DNA of 64,000 nucleotides, taken from contig NZ_JAASTT010000021.1 of NCBI RefSeq assembly GCF_014322795.1, forward strand, positions 1 through 64,000, in the 5' to 3' direction. The position numbers and the translations under genes are program-made. Source of the stretch: Paenilisteria portnoyi (GTDB taxonomy: Bacteria; Bacillota; Bacilli; Lactobacillales; Listeriaceae). Position 1 is the stretch's first letter; every line of letters begins with the position of its first letter. The notes beneath the pieces are model-generated. The model ran no database searches. It saw nothing but the letters and a program-made list of their open reading frames with translations, and had not been told where the DNA came from. Of this stretch, positions 17,625 to 24,843 are shown piece after piece.

Positions 17625-17669
17625 GCATATTGAGGTTCTAATTCGCTTTGCTTCAAAGAACCACAACAA
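17625..17669 (+). repeat. Covarying hairpin repeat, copy A
   Basis: GCATATTG followed by a stem TTGAGGTTCT (17630-17639) pairing with AGAACCACAA (17657-17666), with one A-A mismatch. Same layout as the copies at 17803, 40721 and 42267. Confidence 0.65.
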
Positions 17670-17802
17670 AAACAGGGAGAGGCTAATTTCCTCGACCATG
17701 TAAGAAGTTAAGCGTAGCCGCTCGTGTGTAGCAGAACCTTAAAGATGTACCGCATCCTTATTCTAAATCCACTGAAGGAACGCCTATTCGTGATACTCAT
17801 AG

Positions 17803-17847
17803 GCATATTGGGGTTGTAACTCATTCCATTTCGAACAACCCCAACAA
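17803..17847 (+). repeat. Covarying hairpin repeat, copy B
   Basis: GCATATTG and a perfect 10-bp stem TTGGGGTTGT (17808-17817) with ACAACCCCAA (17835-17844). The stem bases differ from copy A but remain paired. The remaining DNA between ddl and murF (17574-17920) holds no gene I can support; inverted GGGACA motifs at 17478 and 17880 flank it. Confidence 0.65.
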
Positions 17848-17920
17848 TGCGAACGCTTGTCGCCGATTTATCTGGGTTATGTCCCATACTCTTTTTCTCG
17901 GAATTTTGGAGGGTGACGAA

Positions 17921-19297
17921 TTGAAAAAAACGATAGCAGAAATTGCAGATATGATTTCTATTCTAAATGATGTAAGTGAATGGCGTGACATCGAGTTAAC
18001 AGGCGTTTGTTTCGATACGCGTCAAATCAAAACGGGTGACTTATTCGTACCTTTTGTCGGTGAATCTCGTGATGGCCACGCGTTTGTGAAAGATGCGCAT
18101 GAAGCAGGAGCAAGCGCGGCGTTCTGGCAAAAAGACGTGCCGAATCCGCCAGCTAGTGTTCCGGTTTTGATGGTGGAAGACACATTAACGGCGCTACAAG
18201 ACTTGGCGAAAGCATATTTAAATGAGGTAAATCCAAAAACAATCGCAATCACCGGAAGTAACGGCAAAACAACAACGAAAGACATTATGGCAGCAATCGC
18301 ATCATCGAAATATCGCGTACATAAAACTGGCGGTAATTTTAATAATCACATCGGTTTACCGTTCACGATTCTTAGCATGCCTGCGAATACAGAGGTTGCA
18401 GTGCTTGAGATGGGGATGAATCATCGTCACGAAATCGAAGTCCTTACAAAAATTGTGAATCCAGATATCGCGCTAATTACGAACGTCGGCGAGGCGCATT
18501 TGGAGCATTTAGGATCACGTGAAGAAATCGCTAAAGCAAAAATGGAGATAACAGCAGGCTTGGCGTCCACTAGTTTATTGATTTATCCGAGTGAAGAGGA
18601 ACTTCTGAAACCACTAATAACCGATCAATATCGCGTCGCCACTTTTGGTGAAAAAGGCGATTTACACCCGCTGATGATGCGTACAGAAATGGAGGGCACG
18701 TCCTTCACGACAAATATGGCACCAGAGGTCGAAATTTTCGTGCCAATCGTTGGGGAGCATAACGTTTTCAATACAATGGCAGCAATGTTAGCCGCGAACG
18801 AACTCGGTATCTCAGCACTTGATGTAAAAGAAGCTTTGGCGAATATGGAGCGCTCCAATAGCCGCTTAGAATGGCTGGTCGGCGCAAAAGGTAGCGATAT
18901 TCTAAACGATGCATATAATTCCAGCCCAACCGCACTAATGGCTGTTTTAAAAACGTTCATGCATCTAAACGCTGGCGATAAAAAGAAATTTGTCGTCGTG
19001 GCGGATATGCTTGAGCTAGGCGAGGACGCAGATTTGTTCCACTACAAAGCCGGAAAATCCATCGAAAAAGGTAGCATCGATAAAGTTTTTGCATACGGAA
19101 ATCACATCGAAGCCTTCAAAAAAGCTGCAGCAGAGCAAATGGGCGAAGAAAATGTGTTCTACTTCGAGACGAAAGATGCGCTTAAAACCGAAATATTAGC
19201 ACAAGTTACCGGAGACGAGTACATCATGGTCAAAGGCTCTTACGGTATGGGATTAAAGGATATTGTAGAAGCATTAACAAGAACGCAGGAGTACTGA
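17921..19297 (+). CDS. murF: UDP-N-acetylmuramoyl-tripeptide--D-alanyl-D-alanine ligase
   Basis: A 458-residue Mur ligase that adds the D-Ala-D-Ala made by Ddl to the UDP-MurNAc tripeptide in the cytoplasm. It shows CFDTRQIKTGDLFVPF, the ATP-binding ITGSNGKTTTKD (about 110-121), NNHIGLP, LEMGMNHRHEI and the C-terminal NDAYNSSPTAL and MLELGEDADLFH. I chose the TTG at 17921, seven bases after GGAGGG. The in-frame ATG 14 codons upstream has no site and adds residues unlike the family start MKKTIAEIA. Confidence 0.93.
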   Translation: MKKTIAEIADMISILNDVSEWRDIELTGVCFDTRQIKTGDLFVPFVGESRDGHAFVKDAHEAGASAAFWQKDVPNPPASVPVLMVEDTLTALQDLAKAYLNEVNPKTIAITGSNGKTTTKDIMAAIASSKYRVHKTGGNFNNHIGLPFTILSMPANTEVAVLEMGMNHRHEIEVLTKIVNPDIALITNVGEAHLEHLGSREEIAKAKMEITAGLASTSLLIYPSEEELLKPLITDQYRVATFGEKGDLHPLMMRTEMEGTSFTTNMAPEVEIFVPIVGEHNVFNTMAAMLAANELGISALDVKEALANMERSNSRLEWLVGAKGSDILNDAYNSSPTALMAVLKTFMHLNAGDKKKFVVVADMLELGEDADLFHYKAGKSIEKGSIDKVFAYGNHIEAFKKAAAEQMGEENVFYFETKDALKTEILAQVTGDEYIMVKGSYGMGLKDIVEALTRTQEY

Positions 19298-19298
19298 C

Positions 19299-19499
19299 AT
19301 GAAAAAAATGTTATGGATAACGTGGATATCACTTTTCGTAGTATGCAGTTTTGTTGATATCATGTTACTCATGGATACTAAACTTTCTGATATACTGGGC
19401 GCCTTGCTTTTAAGAGCAGTCCAATCATTCATACTCATGATTTTCATACTACTCATTGTCCTCCTTGTAAAACTAATCAAAAAATACACTACAAACTAA
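19299..19499 (+). CDS. Small two-helix membrane protein after murF
   Basis: A 66-residue protein with two hydrophobic segments (about 4-25 and 38-60) and a basic C-terminus (KLIKKYTTN). It starts one base after the murF stop with GGAG in front, so it is co-transcribed with murF, and a terminator follows. I do not recognise a family. Confidence 0.6.
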   Translation: MKKMLWITWISLFVVCSFVDIMLLMDTKLSDILGALLLRAVQSFILMIFILLIVLLVKLIKKYTTN

Positions 19500-19502
19500 T
19501 CT

Positions 19503-19549
19503 AAAAGTAGCTTCCGACAATTTAAGTTGTTGCAAGCTACTTTTTTATA
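19503..19549 (+). terminator. Terminator of the murF unit
   Basis: An 11-bp stem (19503-19513 with 19534-19544), an inner ACAA/TTGT pairing, and a T-run. Confidence 0.85.
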
Positions 19550-19632
19550 AGTGCCAAATTGCGTACACACTTCAATGTATGCGCATACTCAAAAATAAAA
19601 CGCAAATATCACACTGAAATCGAGTATAATCA

Positions 19633-19661
19633 TTGAAAACACAAGGAATTCATGTTATGAT
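19633..19661 (+). promoter_or_regulatory. Likely promoter of cshA
   Basis: TTGAAA (19633-19638) and TATGAT (19656-19661), 17-base spacer. It would give a leader of about 310 nucleotides before cshA. Confidence 0.55.
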
Positions 19662-19691
19662 GATTTGTGGAAGTTAATTAGGTTTTTACGA

Positions 19692-19832
19692 TAAGCCTAC
19701 ATTATTATTAGAGGGCTTTTTTATTTTTTGCGTAAGAGACTGTGGACTGAATCGATCGCTTGTCGGCGTTGATGTTTGCTCCCAGCCTCCATTATGTCGT
19801 GAATCATATGCTTGGTTTATCCAAGCTTTTCT
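19692..19832 (+). promoter_or_regulatory. cshA leader with two terminator-like hairpins
   Basis: The first hairpin pairs AAGCC (19693-19697) with GGCTT (19714-19718) and is followed by TTTTTTATTTTTT. The second pairs GCTTGG (19810-19815) with CCAAGC (19821-19826), followed by TTTTCT. Both lie far upstream of the start codon, so they could act as attenuators. No open frame with a good ribosome site was found in 19560-19980. Confidence 0.45.
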
Positions 19833-19980
19833 ATTGCAGAAAAATGAAATATGCGGGCATTAAAGTTTCAGTTAATAACAACTTGCTTGCATTAACCAGA
19901 TGAATTAAAACGATGAGTAAAGATGATGAAGATGAGAAAGTGCTCTCCCAAAAAAACTTATTTTTAAAGGAGAAATGACA

Positions 19981-21528
19981 TTGACAAAGTTTTCGGAGTT
20001 CGGTTTAGATCCGCTAATTGTTAAATCAGTAAACAGAATGGGATTTGAGGAAGCTACCCCAATCCAAGAAAAAACAATTCCACTAGGTCTTTTAGGTAAA
20101 GATATTATTGGACAAGCACAAACAGGTACAGGTAAAACGGCAGCATTTGGTTTGCCACTTATCAACAAAATTGACACTAAAAAAACAGGGGTGCAATCGC
20201 TCATTATCGCGCCAACACGTGAGCTTGCGATTCAAGTTTCAGAAGAGCTATATCGCTTAGCATCTGACAAACGCCTTCACGTTTTAGCAGTATACGGCGG
20301 TTCTGACATCAGCCGTCAAATCCGTTCATTGAAGAAAAATCCACAAATCGTTGTTGGTACGCCAGGACGTATTCTAGATCACATCAACCGTAAAACGTTG
20401 CGTCTAGAAAACGTAGAAACGTTAGTATTGGATGAAGCAGATGAAATGCTAAACATGGGATTCATCGATGATATCGAGTCGATCCTAAAAACAGTTCCAG
20501 ACGAGCGTCAAACGTTGCTATTCTCAGCAACAATGCCAAAACCAATCCAACGCATCGCAGAACGTTTCATGAAAAACCCAGAATTGGTACAAGTAAAAGC
20601 AAAAGAAATGACAGCTCTACTAATCGAGCAATTCTTTGTGAAAGTAAACGAAAGAGAGAAATTTGATGTTCTTTCTAGACTTTTAGACGTACAAGCACCT
20701 GAACTTGCGATCGTATTTGGTCGTACAAAACGCCGTGTTGACGAAGTATCTCGCGCGCTTGACATGCGTGGCTATGTTGCGGAAGGTATTCATGGTGATT
20801 TGACCCAAGCGAAACGTATGAGCGTATTGCGTAAGTTTAAAGAAGGAAAAATCGATATCCTTGTTGCGACAGATGTAGCAGCACGTGGTCTAGATATTTC
20901 TGGTGTAACACATGTTTATAACTTTGATATTCCGCAAGATCCAGAGTCATATGTCCATCGCGTTGGACGTACTGGTCGTGCCGGTAAAGAAGGTATGGCA
21001 GTAACATTCGTATCACCACGTGAAATGGGTTACCTAAAAATCGTGGAAGATACTACGAAAAAACGCATGACACCACTTCAACCACCAACATGGGACGAAG
21101 CATTCGAAGGTCAATTGCGCGTAGCTACTGAAAAAATTAGCGATATCGTTCGCGAAGACAGCCTAGCTGACTATAAAGTAGTAGCAACGAAATTACTAGA
21201 AGAATACGATCCAACAGATATCGCAGCAGCAATGTTGAAACTGTTATCGAAAGAACCAGACCAAACACCAGTCCATATTTCCGAAGAACGTCCATTACCT
21301 CATCGCGGAGGAAAAGGCGGAGGCGGTAAAGGCAAAGGTGGCGGCGGCTATCGCGGAGGCGGTAAAGGCGGCTATCGTGGTGGCTCTGGCGGTGGAGATC
21401 GCAAAGGCGGAGGCGGCGGTTATCGCGGCAAAGGCGGTTCAGGCGCTGGAAATGGCGGCGGACGTCGTTACAGCAACGATCGCAAAGCTGGCTCTGGCGG
21501 CGGAAACAAAGGCGGCAACGCTAAATAA
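19981..21528 (+). CDS. cshA: DEAD-box ATP-dependent RNA helicase CshA
   Basis: A 515-residue RNA helicase linked in Firmicutes to cold growth and mRNA decay. Motifs in order: Q motif [13 protein letters not shown], Walker [30 protein letters not shown] in [12 protein letters not shown], then the second RecA domain with [14 protein letters not shown] and [10 protein letters not shown]. From about residue 440 the tail is a glycine- and arginine-rich, low-complexity region. I favour TTG 19981, eight bases after AAAGGAG and matching the family start [11 protein letters not shown] 19975 is too close to that site. Confidence 0.94.
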   Translation: MTKFSEFGLDPLIVKSVNRMGFEEATPIQEKTIPLGLLGKDIIGQAQTGTGKTAAFGLPLINKIDTKKTGVQSLIIAPTRELAIQVSEELYRLASDKRLHVLAVYGGSDISRQIRSLKKNPQIVVGTPGRILDHINRKTLRLENVETLVLDEADEMLNMGFIDDIESILKTVPDERQTLLFSATMPKPIQRIAERFMKNPELVQVKAKEMTALLIEQFFVKVNEREKFDVLSRLLDVQAPELAIVFGRTKRRVDEVSRALDMRGYVAEGIHGDLTQAKRMSVLRKFKEGKIDILVATDVAARGLDISGVTHVYNFDIPQDPESYVHRVGRTGRAGKEGMAVTFVSPREMGYLKIVEDTTKKRMTPLQPPTWDEAFEGQLRVATEKISDIVREDSLADYKVVATKLLEEYDPTDIAAAMLKLLSKEPDQTPVHISEERPLPHRGGKGGGGKGKGGGGYRGGGKGGYRGGSGGGDRKGGGGGYRGKGGSGAGNGGGRRYSNDRKAGSGGGNKGGNAK

Positions 21529-21538
21529 TAAATAAATC

Positions 21539-21583
21539 AAAGCTCCGAATTAGTCTTTATTGGCTGGTTCGGGGCTTTTTTGT
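21539..21583 (+). terminator. Terminator after cshA
   Basis: An 11-bp stem with one G-U pair (21539-21549 with 21568-21578) followed by T6. Confidence 0.85.
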
Positions 21584-21685
21584 AGGATCTATACCGATTT
21601 TTGGGATGAAAATATCGGCTCTATGTCAATTGTTGGGGTGAAATATCATGGTACGAGTTAGATAGTCAACAGCTCGTGCCTCTTC

Positions 21686-21781
21686 TTAACTTATAGAAAT
21701 GTAAAAATCTTGAATAAAGTGTTTGGCTCGGAATCTTTCGAAGCATTGAAAGCCATAAGCGCCACGTTTTAAGACTTTGGT
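21686..21781 (-). pseudogene. Remnant of an ISL3-type transposase C-terminus
   Basis: On the minus strand a 31-codon stretch reads TKVLKRGAYGFQCFERFRAK... and then a stop. It resembles the conserved C-terminal end of ISL3-family transposases (KVLKR-x-x-YGFRNFxxFRxR). The frame is closed by a stop just upstream, so only the tail survives. The rest of the 21584-21999 gap has a 9-bp perfect hairpin with T-run at 21867-21900 and no other gene I can support. Confidence 0.55.
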
Positions 21782-21999
21782 TCAATTATTAATCCCTCCT
21801 ATGAATTCTTTGGATAAATAGTGGTTACAGGAATGAATGGAAGTATTGCATTTATTTTACGAGTAAAAAAAGACATATTTTTTTGAAAACGTGTCTTTTT
21901 GTTGAAATGATGAAAGTTCTGATGATAACCCTACTATGCGTAATAGCTATATTGGTACGATATTGCTATAATTAGACTGTGAAATTAAGGGGGATTTGA

Positions 22000-23091
22000 A
22001 TGAAGAGAATAGTTATTGGGTTAGTTTTTGTTTCATGTTTATTAATGCTTGCGGGGTGTGGGAAAACAGATTTAACACAGTATATTGATGTGTCCTACAC
22101 AGGGATAAATTCAAAAGGAGAAGCGGACTATTCCCTGAATGAAAAGGCTTTAGTAAAAGACCTTTACAATGTGGATATGGATGGAGATAAGGTAGATGAT
22201 GAGACTACCAAGAAAATTAATAATTTGTTAAGCTCGTATAAAATAAAAATTGATAAAACAAGTGATTTATCAAATGGAGATAAGATAAAAGTATCTGTAT
22301 CTGTAAATCCAAATAAGAGTAAGGGATTAGAAGAAAAATCATCTAAAAAATTTAAAGTCTCTGGATTAAAAAAAGGCAAAAGGATTACTAATGTTGATAT
22401 AAAGAAACATGTCTTTTTATTTTTTAGCGGTGCAAATGGAAAGGGGCATGCAAAAGTAGAAACGAATTTTGATGTTGCTACAGGATTAACAAGGGATGAT
22501 TTTAAAGTTGAAAATAATAAGGATTTAAAAAATGGAGAAAATGTATCGCTTGTTATGAGTAAGAATGCCGTGGACGTGTTGGCGAATAATGGTTTTTTAT
22601 TTAAAGGAAAACGAACAAGTGTTTATTCTGTTAGTAGATTAGAAAATGCTGCTCAAAATGTGGCGGAAATTAATAATATAGATTATGTCAAAGATATGAT
22701 TATGAAGAGCGTCAATACGAGATACAAAAGTTCAGATTCGACTTCTGCTTTCGCCATTGCTTCCAAAATTCATTTTGATGGTTTTTATTATAGAGGATCT
22801 ACCAAAGATAGTAGAAATAGCAACGATAGGGATAACGATACTGATGCTTTGCAACGTAATGATGAGGATGGGACTTTATTAGGTGTATATTCGGTTGAAC
22901 AGTCTGTTATTAATGGTAATAAAAAAAGAGAACTAATTGAAGTTGTAGGATATAGTAACATTTTAATAGATAAATATAGAAATGTGGATGTTAATGATAT
23001 AAATGAAATTTCGCAGGTGTATGATGACACCTATTCCCTAAAAACGGTCCAAGGATTGTTGGAAAGTTATGGATATAGTGCGGTGAAATAA
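22000..23091 (+). CDS. Secreted lipoprotein of unknown function
   Basis: A 363-residue lipoprotein: basic N-terminus, hydrophobic core and lipobox LAGC with the cysteine at position 20. The mature part is lysine-, asparagine- and aspartate-rich, with acidic stretches (DMDGDKVDDE near 60, NSNDRDNDTD near 275) that could bind calcium, and what look like two related halves of beta-rich sequence. I do not recognise a family. Base and codon use are much more AT-rich than the flanking genes and a transposase remnant lies upstream, which suggests acquisition by transfer. It is a single gene. Confidence 0.75.
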   Translation: MKRIVIGLVFVSCLLMLAGCGKTDLTQYIDVSYTGINSKGEADYSLNEKALVKDLYNVDMDGDKVDDETTKKINNLLSSYKIKIDKTSDLSNGDKIKVSVSVNPNKSKGLEEKSSKKFKVSGLKKGKRITNVDIKKHVFLFFSGANGKGHAKVETNFDVATGLTRDDFKVENNKDLKNGENVSLVMSKNAVDVLANNGFLFKGKRTSVYSVSRLENAAQNVAEINNIDYVKDMIMKSVNTRYKSSDSTSAFAIASKIHFDGFYYRGSTKDSRNSNDRDNDTDALQRNDEDGTLLGVYSVEQSVINGNKKRELIEVVGYSNILIDKYRNVDVNDINEISQVYDDTYSLKTVQGLLESYGYSAVK

Positions 23092-23313
23092 GGAAGTTGG
23101 GTTGCGTGTTTTTTTATTTTCTAAATCGACGGACTATATGATACCTGGTCTGTCATGGTAATATCGCTCCTTTGTATTGGGTTTGGTCACTTTTATCTTA
23201 AAGGATGTTGATATTACTGTGTATTTTTTCCCTTGAATAGGAATAGAAAAGGGCAAGACAGATTCATTTCTATCCCAATATTTATTATAGAATCTTTATA
23301 TGAGATGAATTTA

Positions 23314-23357
23314 AAGAGCTTCGTATCAAGGATGATCCCTCATGGTACGAAGCTCTT
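23314..23357. terminator. Terminator of the aldo-keto reductase gene
   Basis: A perfect 12-bp stem (AAGAGCTTCGTA, 23314-23325, with 23346-23357) with a 20-base loop. Confidence 0.8.
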
Positions 23358-23364
23358 ACGTTAT

Positions 23365-24216
23365 TTAAACATCCATTTTTCGACTGGCCATCCAGCGAAT
23401 CATTTCTGGATCGGCATGTGAGAAGAACTGGCTTTCACCTTCGTTTAGCGTCGCGATTTGCTGCTTATCCTCCGCTGTTAACTCAAAATCAAATACATCG
23501 AGATTTTCCTGCATACGTTCAGGTTTCACCGATTTCGCCAAGACGATGACATCTTGCTCCACTAGCCAGCGAGTAATGACTTGTGCGACGGATTTGCTAT
23601 ACTTCTCACCGATTTTGACAAGAATGGCGTTGTGGAAGATATCGTTTTTCCCCTCAGCGAACGGTGCCCAGGCTTCTGGCATGATACCCTCTGCTTTTAG
23701 CGCTGCGATGTTTTTCGCTTGTTGTTGGAATGGATTAATCTCTATTTGGTTGACTTGCGGAGTAACCGTGTTGAATTCTGCTAAGTCCACAGCTTTATCC
23801 ACTGCAAAATTGGAAACGCCAATCGCCCGAATTTTTCCTTGTTTTTGCAGTTCTTCCATAGCACGCCAAGCACCGTAAACATCGGCGAATGGTTGGTGAA
23901 TCAATAATAAATCAATATAGTCTAGGCCAAGGCGTTTCAAAGAACGCTCGAATGATGCTAGTACACCCTCATAGCTCACATTTTCAACCCAAACCTTTGT
24001 CGTAATGAAAAGTTCTTCGCGTGGGACACCAGATTTAGCGATACCTCGGCCAACCGCTTCCTCATTCATGTAGCTCTGCGCCGTGTCAATATGACGATAT
24101 CCAGCTTTAATCGCCTCTTGCACAGCTGTTTCCGCTTGTTCGGGGTCTGTAATTTGAAATGTTCCAAATCCTAAAATTGGTATTTCAACACCATTATTTA
24201 ATGTGACAGTTTTCAT
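23365..24216 (-). CDS. Aldo/keto reductase (YvgN/YtbE-like)
   Basis: A 283-residue NADPH-dependent aldo-keto reductase. The catalytic tetrad is complete: Asp44, Tyr49, Lys74 and His107 (in LLLIHQP). The cofactor-binding end shows VLAKSVKPERMQEN, where K-S-x-x-x-x-R/N is typical. Such enzymes reduce glyoxal, methylglyoxal and other aldehydes. The gene lies directly behind a MerR-family gene, and both have MerR-type promoters with 19-base spacers, so expression is probably switched on by an electrophile sensed by that regulator. Confidence 0.92.
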   Translation of the reverse strand: MKTVTLNNGVEIPILGFGTFQITDPEQAETAVQEAIKAGYRHIDTAQSYMNEEAVGRGIAKSGVPREELFITTKVWVENVSYEGVLASFERSLKRLGLDYIDLLLIHQPFADVYGAWRAMEELQKQGKIRAIGVSNFAVDKAVDLAEFNTVTPQVNQIEINPFQQQAKNIAALKAEGIMPEAWAPFAEGKNDIFHNAILVKIGEKYSKSVAQVITRWLVEQDVIVLAKSVKPERMQENLDVFDFELTAEDKQQIATLNEGESQFFSHADPEMIRWMASRKMDV

Positions 24217-24256
24217 AAATAACTCCTCCTAGATTTTATTGCTATTTCTAAATTTA

Positions 24257-24287
24257 ACTATAAACCTTGAAGCCCACTCCATAGCAA
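24257..24287 (-). promoter_or_regulatory. MerR-type promoter of the aldo-keto reductase gene
   Basis: On the minus strand TTGCTA (24287-24282) and TATAGT (24262-24257) are separated by 19 bases. The spacer holds TGGAGTGGGCTTCAAGG, close to the dyad in the regulator's own promoter. Confidence 0.75.
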
Positions 24288-24298
24288 GTAATCAACTC

Positions 24299-24715
24299 TT
24301 ATTTTCGTTCCCAGAGTTTTTCGATGTTTTCTGCACTTATTTCACCAGTCTTAAATTTGGCAATATGTTCGTCGTACGTTTCGATTTTATAGACGAGCAG
24401 ATCACGTACTTCGTTCATGTCCGCCAATTTATCGTCGAGCTCTTTCAACTGATCTCGCAAAACTTGTTTTTGAGCTTCCTCGACATTTTGCGTTTCCCGT
24501 AATTGAGCGAGCGTGGCAAATTCGATGAGAGACTCCACGGAGAGACCAGCTTTGCGCAAATTTTTCGCGAGGTAAATCCAGTTTAAATCGCCAGTCGCAT
24601 AGTCCCGATAGCCACTCGCATTGCGATGAACGGGTGGAATAACGCCAACTCGTTCGTAATAGCGCAATGTATCAACGGTTAAATCGAACATCTCTGCTGC
24701 TTGTTTAATGTTCAT
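24299..24715 (-). CDS. MerR family regulator (AdhR-like)
   Basis: A 138-residue MerR-type activator. The N-terminal winged helix is clear (MNIKQAAEMFDLTVDTLRYYERVG and the RDY wing), followed by a dimerising coiled coil (about 75-115). There are no cysteines, so it is not a thiol- or metal-sensing type with conserved Cys like AdhR. Its own promoter and that of the aldo-keto reductase next door have 19-base spacers containing a common dyad, so both genes are probable targets. Confidence 0.88.
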   Translation of the reverse strand: MNIKQAAEMFDLTVDTLRYYERVGVIPPVHRNASGYRDYATGDLNWIYLAKNLRKAGLSVESLIEFATLAQLRETQNVEEAQKQVLRDQLKELDDKLADMNEVRDLLVYKIETYDEHIAKFKTGEISAENIEKLWERK

Positions 24716-24736
24716 TTTTGTTCACCTCCATCCTTT

Positions 24737-24767
24737 ATTATAAACCTTGGAGTTGGGACTAAGGCAA
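24737..24767 (-). promoter_or_regulatory. MerR-type promoter of the regulator gene
   Basis: On the minus strand TTGCCT (24767-24762) and TATAAT (24742-24737) have a 19-base spacer that contains the dyad CTTAGTCCCAACTCCAAGG overlapping the -35 end. Confidence 0.75.
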
Positions 24768-24789
24768 GAAAGAACCTCCTATGCGCCAA

Positions 24790-24840
24790 AAAATACCGCG
24801 AAACCCGGCATTTTGAAGAGCCGGATTTTCGCGGTATTTT
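24790..24840. terminator. Terminator of the YhgE/Pip gene
   Basis: A perfect 14-bp stem (24790-24803 with 24827-24840) with a nested CCGGC/GCCGG stem. It directly precedes the stop codon of the minus-strand gene and lies between the MerR gene's promoter and that stop. Confidence 0.8.
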
Positions 24841-24843
24841 GAG

